A stretch of DNA of 64,000 nucleotides from Bacillota bacterium (lineage in GTDB: Bacteria > Bacillota > Clostridia > Lachnospirales > Lachnospiraceae): NCBI GenBank assembly GCA_023391695.1, contig JAEWAK010000060.1, positions 124,001 through 188,000 of the forward strand, written 5' to 3'. The notes under the pieces are model-generated. The model had not been told where the DNA came from and did not search any database. It worked only from the letters and a program-made list of their open reading frames with translations. A program made the position numbers and the translations under genes. Below, in pieces: positions 8,525-16,741 of the stretch. Position 1 is the first letter of the stretch; every line of letters starts with the position of its first letter.

Positions 8525-9253
8525 ATGAAACTGGTAATAATCCGTCACGGAGACCCCGATTATTCTATTGATTCCCTTACAAAAAAGGGGTGGAGGGAAG
8601 CGGAACTGCTGTCAGATAGAATTGCGGCCATGGAGGTAAAAGCGTTTTATGTATCCCCTTTGGGCAGGGCAAAAGATACAGCATCGGTTACTCTTAAAAA
8701 GGTGAATTGTGAAGCTGAGGTTCTTCCATGGCTGAGAGAATTCCGCGCACCGATTCTGGATGAAAGAACAGGCGAGGAACGTATAACCTGGGATTGGCTT
8801 CCCGGAGATTGGACGGAAGTTGAGGCGTATTATGACAAGAATCTCTGGCACACAGTTCCGGTTATGCAGGCGGGTCATGTTATTGACGAAGCGATACGTG
8901 TTTACACCGGACTTGACGATATATTAAAAGAGCACGGATATGAGCGGGAGGGGAAAATATACCGTGCCGTAAGGCCGAATAATGATACGATTGTTTTATT
9001 CTGCCACTTCGGTGTTGAATGCGTAATGCTGGGACACCTGCTGGGAATCTCCCCAATGGTTCTATGGCATGAATTTTTTGCCGCACCTTCGTCAGTTACC
9101 ACTCTGGTTACCGAGGAGCGCAGAAAAGGCATAGCTTGTTTCAGAATGAGCTCTTTCGGGGACATTTCACATTTGTATGCTGCAGGAGAAAAGCCTGCAT
9201 TTGCGGGAAGATTCTGTGAAACTTATGATAACATGGACGAACGTCATGACTGA
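8525..9253 (+). CDS. Histidine phosphatase family protein (phosphoglycerate mutase-like)
   Basis: A 242-aa protein beginning M-K-L-V-I-I-R-H-G-D, the phosphohistidine-forming R-H-G motif with catalytic His8. L-T-K-K-G-W-R-E-A follows, with Y-V-S-P-L-G-R-A-K-D-T as the second Arg motif. A later C-H-F-G-V-E carries the conserved second His. An in-frame ATG 66 bases upstream lacks a ribosome binding site and would add a charged extension absent from the family, so I start at 8525 after AAGAGGT. It dephosphorylates a small molecule or sugar phosphate; the substrate cannot be told. It stands alone, with its own promoter and terminator. Confidence 0.88.
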   Translation: MKLVIIRHGDPDYSIDSLTKKGWREAELLSDRIAAMEVKAFYVSPLGRAKDTASVTLKKVNCEAEVLPWLREFRAPILDERTGEERITWDWLPGDWTEVEAYYDKNLWHTVPVMQAGHVIDEAIRVYTGLDDILKEHGYEREGKIYRAVRPNNDTIVLFCHFGVECVMLGHLLGISPMVLWHEFFAAPSSVTTLVTEERRKGIACFRMSSFGDISHLYAAGEKPAFAGRFCETYDNMDERHD

Positions 9254-9375
9254 CGGGCAGTAAGCTTGTTTTACATATTAAGCTGACGCGGCAGATGACA
9301 AAACAGGCAGTACGATTTATCTGATATGAGTCAGACGGTATACTTCTTACTAATTAGGAACTAATTTAAATGTAT

Positions 9376-9418
9376 AACAAACGGGGCATTGATCAGTCAA
9401 ATGCTCCGTTTGTTTATG
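9376..9418 (+). terminator. Terminator after the histidine phosphatase
   Basis: A 15-bp stem with G-U pairing (AACAAACGGGGCATT at 9376-9390, AATGCTCCGTTTGTT at 9400-9414), 120 bases past the stop. Confidence 0.7.
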
Positions 9419-9506
9419 TTAAGAAGACTGCGTCCGCCTCCCATAATGACCGAGGTTTTTACAAATTATTCCTTCCTGTGTTGCGTGGTGTAGGTTCATC
9501 TCTCTA

Positions 9507-9535
9507 TTGCCAGTATTTCACATAGGCTGTATAAT
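9507..9535 (+). promoter_or_regulatory. Promoter of the MoxR/VWA/SWIM operon
   Basis: TTGCCA at 9507-9512, a 17-base spacer and a perfect TATAAT at 9530-9535, about 90 bases before the ATPase start. It is the only good promoter I see in the 9419-9622 gap. Confidence 0.6.
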
Positions 9536-9622
9536 GAAGCTTATAATTGTTTCGCGTTTACGGGAACCGTAAGATGCATGGAGATATGCATTATTTTACA
9601 GATAGGAAAAGGAGAAATCAGG

Positions 9623-10738
9623 ATGAATACCAAGGAGCAGATAAAACCGCCTGTGGAAGTGGAATATGAGGAGGAGCTGCGGGCCATCCGGGCAAATGAT
9701 TCGGCGAAAAAGCCCTTGAACTGGCAGATGTCCCCCCAGGCAGTCAAAACTTTTATTTTAGGCAGTAAAAATCCCGTTATCCATGAGGGAAAGGAATATA
9801 ACATACAAAAAAAATATTTGGGGAATGATGCTTTAGTGGAGCGCTGCATAGTAACCCTGGCAGGAAACCGCGGTTTAATGCTGGTAGGAGAGCCGGGAAC
9901 CGCAAAGACCCTGTTATCGGAGCTTTTATCGGCAGCCATCAGCGGGGTAAGCACCAATACCATTCAGGGAACGGCGGGGACAACAGAGGACATGATCAAA
10001 TATTCCTGGAATTATGCCCTGCTTCTGGCAAAAGGGCCGTTCAGGGAAGCTTTGGTGCCTTCCCCCTTGTATATCGGCATGGAAAAGGGGATAATTACAA
10101 GGTTTGAGGAAATTACAAGAACACCGGCCGAAATACAGGACAGTTTAATCAGTGTCTTAAGTGATAAGGTACTAAATGTTACGGAGCTTAAGGAGGAAGG
10201 TTTCTTATTTGCCAGGCAGGGCTTTAATGTGATCGGGACAGCTAATACCAGAGATAAGGGTGTCAATGAAATGAGCAGCGCCCTAAAGCGGAGATTTAAC
10301 TTTGAAACGGTATTTCCCATCCGGGAAGCCGCTTTGGAAAAACAGATTATCATCAATGAAGTCAATAAGCTGGCTAAGGAAAATAACATAGAGAAAACTG
10401 CCGATGAAGATATTGCGGAATTACTGGCCTCCACTTATCACGAATTACGGGAAGGCATTTCCAGCATGGGGCATCAGATTGATAAGCCGGCTGCCGTAAT
10501 GAGTACGGCGGAAGCAGTTTCCGTTTATTATCAGACCCTGCTGACCGGCTATTATTACGGTGACGGAACCGTAAGTACAGACTGTCTGGTTCAGAATCTG
10601 TTAGGTGCGGTTGCCAAGGAAAGCAGAGAGGATATCGAGAAGATAAAGGGATATTTTAATACGGTAATCAGGGATAAAGGGAATAAAGAGGGCGGATTAT
10701 GGATGAAATATTACGAAGCGAGGAAATGGATCAGATAG
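9623..10738 (+). CDS. MoxR-type AAA+ ATPase (YehL-like)
   Basis: A 371-aa AAA+ ATPase. Walker A is G-E-P-G-T-A-K-T at residues 89-96. The Walker B region is I-I-T-R-F-E-E-I-T-R (158-166), sensor 1 is G-T-A-N-T-R-D (205-211), and R223/R224 are arginine-finger candidates. MoxR ATPases usually work as metal-insertion or remodelling chaperones together with a VWA-domain protein, which is encoded two genes downstream. The ATG at 9623 follows AGGAGA with seven bases between; an upstream in-frame ATG at 9578 has no such site. The reading frame overlaps the start of the DUF5682 gene by 40 bases. Gene content matches E. coli yehL, itself uncharacterised. The biological target is unknown. Confidence 0.9.
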   Translation: MNTKEQIKPPVEVEYEEELRAIRANDSAKKPLNWQMSPQAVKTFILGSKNPVIHEGKEYNIQKKYLGNDALVERCIVTLAGNRGLMLVGEPGTAKTLLSELLSAAISGVSTNTIQGTAGTTEDMIKYSWNYALLLAKGPFREALVPSPLYIGMEKGIITRFEEITRTPAEIQDSLISVLSDKVLNVTELKEEGFLFARQGFNVIGTANTRDKGVNEMSSALKRRFNFETVFPIREAALEKQIIINEVNKLAKENNIEKTADEDIAELLASTYHELREGISSMGHQIDKPAAVMSTAEAVSVYYQTLLTGYYYGDGTVSTDCLVQNLLGAVAKESREDIEKIKGYFNTVIRDKGNKEGGLWMKYYEARKWIR

Positions 10739-13110
10739 AGAAAATAACTGCAGCGGCTTTTTCCTATGAACAAAGGGCGGTATATTTTCCCGTCAGGCAT
10801 CACAGTCCTGCCTGTGCTTATCATTTAAAAATGGTAATTGAGGAATATAAACCGGATTGCATTTTGGTGGAAGGTCCCGTAAGTGCAAATGAACTCCTTG
10901 CTATTATGACACATGAAGATACCAGAGCACCCTTTGCCATCTATTATTCCTACCGGGATACAAAGGGTTATGTAAGCGAAGAAAAGGAAGATTATAAATG
11001 TTATTATCCCTTTCTTGATTATTCCCCGGAGTTAGTGGCTGCCAGGGAAGGGCAGAGAAGAGGGATTCCGGTGGAATTTATAGACCTTCCTTACAGTGAA
11101 ATCCTGATTGCCTCCGAACAGGGAAAAGGGCTTTTAAAAAATGAGGAAAAGAGTACCTATAATGATGATTACCTGTTATCGAAAAATAAGTACATAGAAC
11201 AGCTTATAACCAGGGCAGGACTCAGGAGTTTTGACGAATTGTGGGAAAAGTATTTTGAAATAGGCGGAATGCAGGAGAGTACGGAACAGTTTGTAAGGCA
11301 TATGCTGGCATACTGTGTCCTTTCAAGGCTCCATTCCGGGGAAGAGGACCTGGAAGCAGAAGGCTGCTTAAGCAGGGAGGCTTTCATGGCCCGGAATATA
11401 AGGAAAAAGGAGAAGGAGTATGAAAAGCTTTTAGTAGTGACAGGAGGCTTTCATACACCGGCCCTTATAAAGCTGCGTCAGGAAATGTACCGTCAGGATA
11501 ACACAAAACCCCTTCCGGAATATTCTCTGCATCCCATGGAGAAAGGGACGGAAGGAACCTATCTTATGGCCTATTCCATGGAGGCCTGTGACAGACTTAA
11601 CGGCTATGCCAGCGGCATGCCTTATCCCGGATTTTACCAGGATATTTATTCAGAGATAGAAAAACAAAATTCCAACGCTTTTGAGGATACGGCCTTAAAG
11701 TACATTGTTGCAACCGGCGGCGCGGTACGTAAAAAAGAAGGAGGCCTGTCCGCCTATGATGAAATCTGTGCCTTTTCCATGCTTAAGGGTTTGTCTTCCC
11801 TGCGGGGGAAGCAGGCTCCGGGCGTCTATGAACTTTTTGACAGCATACTGACGGCTTTTATTAAGGGGGAGTACAGTCCTTCCACAGATGCCCCCCTTCG
11901 TATCTTAAAAGAGAAGCTGACCGGCAATGGCATAGGCAGTCTGTGCAGAAATGCCAGGATTCCTCCCATCGTACAGGATTTTGAAGAAAAATGCAGGGAA
12001 TTCAGGCTTAATATACATTCGACCCTGTCCAGTGAAGCAGCACTTGAAATATTTTCCTCTGAAAGGCACCGGGCCATCAGCAAATTCTTTTATCAGATGG
12101 AATTTCTGGATACGGATTTTGCGGTAAAAATCAAAGGACCCAACCTGCGGACCAGAAAAGACAGGAATTTAATCCGTGAAATATGGAAATATAAGTGGAG
12201 CAGTCAGGTGGTGGCGGCTCTCATTGACGTATCCGTATCCGGAGCCGGTGTTATGGAAGCGTGTACTGCTATTGCCTTAAAGCGCCTGAGGGAGGATATG
12301 AACAGTAAAGATGGAGCCGTTCTGTTAACCCAGATGTATGAAATGGGCATGAAGGAGCAGCTTTTAAAGATTTTATACCGGATGGAGGGCATCCTGCGCA
12401 CGGACGGGGATTTCTTTTCCCTGGTTGATGCTTTGTCAAGACTGATTATGCTGGAGGAGCAGAACCGGCTGTACCGGACGGATATGGAATTGACGGGACT
12501 TATTGGTGTTGCCTGCGAAAAGATCATAAGCCTCCTGCCCTTTATGGCTAAGATAAAAGAGGAGGATTTAGCTTCCTCCATGACGGCACTTAAAACCATG
12601 TATCAGCTGATGCAAAGGGAAGCGTATCAGGAGAACCGGGAAATATTTTATGAGGCACTGCAAAAGTTATTGGCACAGGAGGATTTACAGGCGGGGCTGG
12701 AGGGCTGTATCCGGGGGATTCTTTACGGCAGCGGCCTTAGTACCGTTAATGAAATCGAGAGGGTCTGCTACGGTTACATGGCGGGGACCCATGACAAGCT
12801 GCTGTCGGGGGCCAAGCTGTTTCGCGGGCTTTTCTTTACGGCCAGGGATCTGGTATTTGTGGGCAATTCTTTTATTGTGATGATGGACGCTTTTATAGAA
12901 AAGCTGTCGGAGGACGATTTTATGGGAATCCTGCCGGAACTGCGGATGGCTTTTGGCTATTTTACGCCAAGAGAAATCGATGAGATCGCAAAAAAAGCAG
13001 CCGGACTGCATGGAAAGAAAGGGAAGGAACTACTGGCTTTAAAAGAAATATCCCCTCTGATCTATCAATACGGCAGGGAACTCAATGATACGGTATTAAA
13101 GAAGCTGTAA
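10699..13110 (+). CDS. DUF5682 family protein (YehM-like)
   Basis: An 803-aa protein with no transmembrane or signal segment. The N-terminus carries the DUF5682 hallmark P-V-R-H-H-S-P-A-C (residues 31-39), then I-L-V-E-G-P (55-60), and later V-V-T-G-G-F-H-T-P-A-L with His252. The middle and C-terminal parts are alpha-helical. This family is found with MoxR, VWA and SWIM genes, and all three are present here. The acidic residue in V-E-G-P and the G-G-F-H motif recall the EreA/ChaN/TraB hydrolase-like fold, but that is my inference. An alternative ATG at 10726 has its AGGA too close to work well, so I keep 10699. Confidence 0.82.
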   Translation: MDEILRSEEMDQIEKITAAAFSYEQRAVYFPVRHHSPACAYHLKMVIEEYKPDCILVEGPVSANELLAIMTHEDTRAPFAIYYSYRDTKGYVSEEKEDYKCYYPFLDYSPELVAAREGQRRGIPVEFIDLPYSEILIASEQGKGLLKNEEKSTYNDDYLLSKNKYIEQLITRAGLRSFDELWEKYFEIGGMQESTEQFVRHMLAYCVLSRLHSGEEDLEAEGCLSREAFMARNIRKKEKEYEKLLVVTGGFHTPALIKLRQEMYRQDNTKPLPEYSLHPMEKGTEGTYLMAYSMEACDRLNGYASGMPYPGFYQDIYSEIEKQNSNAFEDTALKYIVATGGAVRKKEGGLSAYDEICAFSMLKGLSSLRGKQAPGVYELFDSILTAFIKGEYSPSTDAPLRILKEKLTGNGIGSLCRNARIPPIVQDFEEKCREFRLNIHSTLSSEAALEIFSSERHRAISKFFYQMEFLDTDFAVKIKGPNLRTRKDRNLIREIWKYKWSSQVVAALIDVSVSGAGVMEACTAIALKRLREDMNSKDGAVLLTQMYEMGMKEQLLKILYRMEGILRTDGDFFSLVDALSRLIMLEEQNRLYRTDMELTGLIGVACEKIISLLPFMAKIKEEDLASSMTALKTMYQLMQREAYQENREIFYEALQKLLAQEDLQAGLEGCIRGILYGSGLSTVNEIERVCYGYMAGTHDKLLSGAKLFRGLFFTARDLVFVGNSFIVMMDAFIEKLSEDDFMGILPELRMAFGYFTPREIDEIAKKAAGLHGKKGKELLALKEISPLIYQYGRELNDTVLKKL

Positions 13111-13147
13111 CGATTCAGTTACAGGCGGATAAAGGCAGGTGAAACCA

Positions 13148-14269
13148 ATGGCAGACCATATGGAGCAATTAAATAAATGGCGGCTTCTGCTGGGCAAATA
13201 TGCAAAGGAGCATATTTCCTTCGAAGGAACAAACCTTCACTATATGGATATGGAAGAAGTAATGGATTATCTGTATGACAGGGAGTACGGAGAAGATTCG
13301 GGAGTCCGCAAGGAAGGCGGCAGCGGGGATTCCAATTTAACGGTTTCGGACTGGCTGAATAAAATAAGGGTCCTGTTTCCGAAAGAAACCGTGGAAATCA
13401 TGGAACGTCATGCCCTGGAGAATTATGGAATGTCCGAGCTTTTGACCGATAAGGAAGTATTGGAAAAGCTGGAGCCGAATCGGGAACTGTTAAAAACGAT
13501 CCTTCAGCTTAAGTCCATGATGAAAGGAGAGGTTCTTGACACCGCCCGGAAAATTATTAAAAAGGTGGCGGAGGAACTGACGAAAAAGATGGAACAGGAT
13601 ATGAAGAAAACCCTCTTAGGCAGGCTGGACCGGTCTAAATCCAGCCAGGTTCCGTCCATCCGTAATCTGGACATCAAAAAAACCATATCCGGAAACTTAA
13701 AAAATTATGATATGGAAAGCAAACAGCTGGTGCTTTCCCGGGTTTATTTTCATTCCAGGGTAAAGAGATACCATACCTGGCGGATTATCCTGGCGGTGGA
13801 TGAAAGCGGCTCCATGCTGGATTCGGTCATACACAGCGCTGTGATGGCAGGGATTTTTGCAAAGCTTCCCATGCTGGATACCAGACTGGTCATATTTGAT
13901 ACCAATGTAGTGGACTTAAGCGGTTATATTGAGGATCCGGTGGAAACGCTGATGAGTATCCAGTTAGGCGGCGGAACGGATATTGCCCGTGCACTTACTT
14001 ACTGCGAAGGCCTCATTGAGAATCCAAGCCGGACCCTGGTAGTGCTGATCTCGGATCTGTATGAAGGCGGAGGTTACCAGAGGCTTTATGCCGTGAGCAG
14101 GGGAATTATCGAATCCGGTGCAAAGTTAATCGCACTGACCGCCCTTGATATGGATGCCAATCCCAACTATGGCCGGAATGCGGCAGCCTGTCTGGCGGAG
14201 CTGGGGGCACATGTAGCTGCCATGACCCCGGAAAAGCTGGCAGACTGGGTAGGGAGGATCATCGGATGA
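13148..14269 (+). CDS. VWA domain (CoxE-like) protein, partner of the MoxR ATPase
   Basis: A 373-aa protein whose C-terminal half is a von Willebrand A domain with a complete metal-ion-dependent adhesion site: D218-E-S220-G-S222, T277 in G-G-G-T-D, and D303 in I-S-D-L-Y-E-G-G. Residues 1-200 are helical and charged, including a Lys/Glu-rich stretch at about 120-160. VWA proteins of this kind are adaptor or substrate-recognition partners of MoxR ATPases. A GTG nine bases earlier is in frame, but AGGTGA fits the ATG at 13148. The end overlaps the SWIM gene by four bases (ATGA), so these are translationally coupled. Comparable to E. coli yehP in context. Confidence 0.9.
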   Translation: MADHMEQLNKWRLLLGKYAKEHISFEGTNLHYMDMEEVMDYLYDREYGEDSGVRKEGGSGDSNLTVSDWLNKIRVLFPKETVEIMERHALENYGMSELLTDKEVLEKLEPNRELLKTILQLKSMMKGEVLDTARKIIKKVAEELTKKMEQDMKKTLLGRLDRSKSSQVPSIRNLDIKKTISGNLKNYDMESKQLVLSRVYFHSRVKRYHTWRIILAVDESGSMLDSVIHSAVMAGIFAKLPMLDTRLVIFDTNVVDLSGYIEDPVETLMSIQLGGGTDIARALTYCEGLIENPSRTLVVLISDLYEGGGYQRLYAVSRGIIESGAKLIALTALDMDANPNYGRNAAACLAELGAHVAAMTPEKLADWVGRIIG

Positions 14270-16080
14270 GTGAATGGAAGAAGTTACTGGAGCCTGTTAC
14301 GGAGGATTATCTGACCGGACTGACCAATAAAGGCATTGTAAAAAGAGCCTGCAAGGATCTGGAACAGGCGGCGTTAAGCCTGAAGGAGGAAGAAAACTGC
14401 CTTACGGTTAATGTGGAGGAAGTTACCTGTAGCCTTGTATTTCCACTGGGGGAGAGCAAATGCACCTGCCCTTCCAGAAGTATATGCAAGCATATTGTAA
14501 TGGCTGTTCTTTATGCTAAGAATCAGTATGCCGGCTATAGGGAAGAAGAGAAAGAAGAGCCGTTAAAGGAAAATGAGCTTGGTGCAGCGGCAGAGGGCTG
14601 TAAGGAAACGGAGAATATAAAGCAAGAAGTATTGAAAGAGGCGGATACATACCAGGGGCAGGATTTATCAGCAGAAGAACAGGAAAATAAAAACGGTCAA
14701 TATAGTGAAATAAATCAGGTGGAAGAGATCAGGGCAGAAGAATTCCGCTCCGTTTTGGATTATCCGCTGGTAAAGCTGAAAAGAGCGATCGGGGAGAAAA
14801 GGCTTCAAAATCTGTATTTTAATACCAGTCAGGGGCTGAAACCGGATATTGCGGTAAGTTCCATTATTACGGTCTTTTTCCCGGATACCGGTATTACTGT
14901 TCGCCTATTGGAACCGGTGGAATACTCTTCCTGCAGCTGTCATAAAAAGGAACTTTGCCAGCATAAAGCGGAAGCAATCCTTTTTTACCAGCTGCATACC
15001 GGAAAATTAACACAACAGGTTCTGCTGCCCGGGACAGAGGAAGGTAAGGCTGTCTCCATGGAGGGGGCAAAAGAGATGGGGGAACTTTTAAAAGGCTTTC
15101 TGGGGGAGCAATTGGCTGCGGGACTGGCAAGGAGTTCTCCTGCCGTAATGGATTCCCTGGAACGGCTGGCTATATTAAGCCATAACCAGAAGCTGCCGGA
15201 ATTTGAAAGGCGGTTAAGGGAACTGAACGGGGAATATCAACTGTATTTTAAGAGGACGGCCTCTTTTCAGATAAATAATTTGTTAAACCGGCTTTGCAGC
15301 TTATACAAAAGGGCGGAGGCTTTGGCAGCTGCCCAAACAAAGGAAGAATTGGCGGCGCTTGCAGGAGAGTTCCGCAGCGGATATTTCCCCTGTCCGCCCT
15401 TGAGCCTGACAGGCATGGGACAGCGGGAGTTTCACAGCAAGTCGGGTTATGAGGGGGAAACCTATTATTTTTTAAGTGAAGATACCCAGGAATGGTACAC
15501 CTATACCAACGTAAGGCCGGTTTTTTATGAAAATGAGAAAAAGAGGATCCCGGGCGACAAATCAAAGGCTCCATGGCAGCTTCCCTGCAGGCTGGAGGAG
15601 CTGGACGGCGCAAAGCTTCTTTTGTATAACGGGAAGGCCTCCGGGGAACACCGGCTCTCAGCCACCAGTGAAGCAAAAGCAGAGTACCTGGGAAGGCGCA
15701 GGCTGGAAAAGAAGAAACTGAAAAAGCAGTATTTTGATGATTTTTTAAAGTTGTTTGAAGAACGTCTGGCAGATTCCTGGCAGCAGGAGGGAGAGCTGGA
15801 GAACAGTCTGGTTCTGGTACAGCCGGCCCTTATAAAAAATGCTTCCTTTGACAGCATTAAACAGGAATATTCAATGGAGCTGTATGATAAGGAAGAACAC
15901 CGGATTGTCCTGGAAGTTGCCTATTCAAAAACAGAACATTATACCATACGGTATCTGGAGCGTCTGGCTAAGAGAATCGGACAGGGGAATATGCAGGCGC
16001 CCTGCTTCTTTGGCTCCCTCTATATAAAGGAAGGGGCCATGAGACTGTATCCTATCAATTATTATGAAAACCTGGAGTAA
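14266..16080 (+). CDS. SWIM zinc-finger protein with two SWIM motifs (YehQ-like)
   Basis: A 604-aa protein with two CxCx5CxH zinc-binding SWIM motifs: C66-x-C68-x5-C74-x-H76 and C223-x-C225-x5-C231-x-H233. They are separated by a Glu/Lys-rich, low-complexity linker (about 90-160). SWIM fingers bind DNA or protein. The remaining 370 residues have no recognised domain and are mostly charged and helical, with a K-K-K-L-K-K-Q cluster near residue 485. The gene overlaps the VWA gene by four bases. After its stop comes a 226-base gap containing a dispersed repeat and a long hairpin, so later genes may be expressed differently. Confidence 0.85.
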   Translation: MSEWKKLLEPVTEDYLTGLTNKGIVKRACKDLEQAALSLKEEENCLTVNVEEVTCSLVFPLGESKCTCPSRSICKHIVMAVLYAKNQYAGYREEEKEEPLKENELGAAAEGCKETENIKQEVLKEADTYQGQDLSAEEQENKNGQYSEINQVEEIRAEEFRSVLDYPLVKLKRAIGEKRLQNLYFNTSQGLKPDIAVSSIITVFFPDTGITVRLLEPVEYSSCSCHKKELCQHKAEAILFYQLHTGKLTQQVLLPGTEEGKAVSMEGAKEMGELLKGFLGEQLAAGLARSSPAVMDSLERLAILSHNQKLPEFERRLRELNGEYQLYFKRTASFQINNLLNRLCSLYKRAEALAAAQTKEELAALAGEFRSGYFPCPPLSLTGMGQREFHSKSGYEGETYYFLSEDTQEWYTYTNVRPVFYENEKKRIPGDKSKAPWQLPCRLEELDGAKLLLYNGKASGEHRLSATSEAKAEYLGRRRLEKKKLKKQYFDDFLKLFEERLADSWQQEGELENSLVLVQPALIKNASFDSIKQEYSMELYDKEEHRIVLEVAYSKTEHYTIRYLERLAKRIGQGNMQAPCFFGSLYIKEGAMRLYPINYYENLE

Positions 16081-16120
16081 TAACGGTATTCTAAGCGGCA
16101 GGCGGAATATTACAAGTTTG

Positions 16121-16217
16121 GCCCCGGGTACCGCGAGGTGTTTTTGTGTCCTTGCTCTGCTCCGGTCACAGAACCCCCGGGTTTAACATGCGCGGAATTA
16201 TACGGATGGCATAATTT
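16121..16217 (+). repeat. Dispersed intergenic repeat, copy 1
   Basis: This shares TACCGCGAGGTGT (16129-16141, identical) and a 20-base tail at 16181-16200 (18 of 20 identical) with a second copy at 21337-21411. Between these flanks is a hairpin, TTTTGTG (16142-16148) with CACAGAA (16167-16173). The hairpin loop matches the second copy in the opposite orientation. The element holds no ORF. ACCGCG recalls the T-box core, but no specifier stem or aminoacyl-tRNA synthetase gene is near. Confidence 0.7.
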
Positions 16218-16227
16218 CGGTGCACAA

Positions 16228-16265
16228 ATTGTTACAATTCAGCCGTAAGACTGAACTGTAACAAT
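16228..16265. repeat. 15-bp inverted repeat inside the operon
   Basis: Arms 16228-16242 and 16251-16265 pair over 15 bases with one G-U, around an eight-base loop. No T run follows on the plus strand (ATAGAACAG), so it is a weak terminator at best. It lies 41 bases before the small helical gene and could stabilise or process the mRNA. Confidence 0.65.
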
Positions 16266-16306
16266 AGAACAGTTATAGCCCGGAACACGTATAGGAGGAA
16301 TAGGGG

Positions 16307-16615
16307 ATGGAAACAAACGAGTATCTGACAGAAGTTGTATCAGAAATAGAAAGACTGCTTTCGGAATTATATACCAGCGGATTTCTTTCCGCTCATGACA
16401 GTACGCTGGAGGAGATGGAAAAAATTTCGGAAACCAGTATGCAATGCGGGCTTACCTTTGCCGCGGAGAAGTTAAAAGTACTGTCGGAGGAGGTAAAGGC
16501 AAACCGGCACCGGGTGACCCGGGATTTTGACCAGGCGGTATCTGTATTCTGCAGCCTGAATCAGTATTTATCCCTGTGTAAAAAGAAGCTGGCACTGGAT
16601 AAGGTGAAAAAATGA
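16307..16615 (+). CDS. Small helical protein of unknown function
   Basis: A 102-aa acidic/basic helical protein with good coding character and AGGAGG at 16293-16298 before the ATG. It has no signal peptide, membrane segment or recognised motif. Two Cys lie near residues 47 and 85, and the tail is Lys-rich. It sits between the SWIM gene and the DUF4132 gene. E. coli also has a protein of about 100 residues (YehK) between its DUF4132 and MoxR genes; positional analogy is all I can offer, with no recognised sequence similarity. Confidence 0.7.
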   Translation: METNEYLTEVVSEIERLLSELYTSGFLSAHDSTLEEMEKISETSMQCGLTFAAEKLKVLSEEVKANRHRVTRDFDQAVSVFCSLNQYLSLCKKKLALDKVKK

Positions 16616-16741
16616 TAAAGCGGATTTTTTCACCATCCTGATTATAATGCGTGCAGAAGCACGCACAGGGGAGTTTAAGTTAAAAATGGGAACATAAACA
16701 AATGATAAACGAATTAAGAATGCGTTTAGGAGGAAAGGATA

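Noticed and set aside
16129..16200. T-box riboswitch (GGTACCGCG resembles the T-box core)
   Set aside because: No specifier stem, no AG bulge elements upstream, and no amino-acid gene next to either repeat copy.
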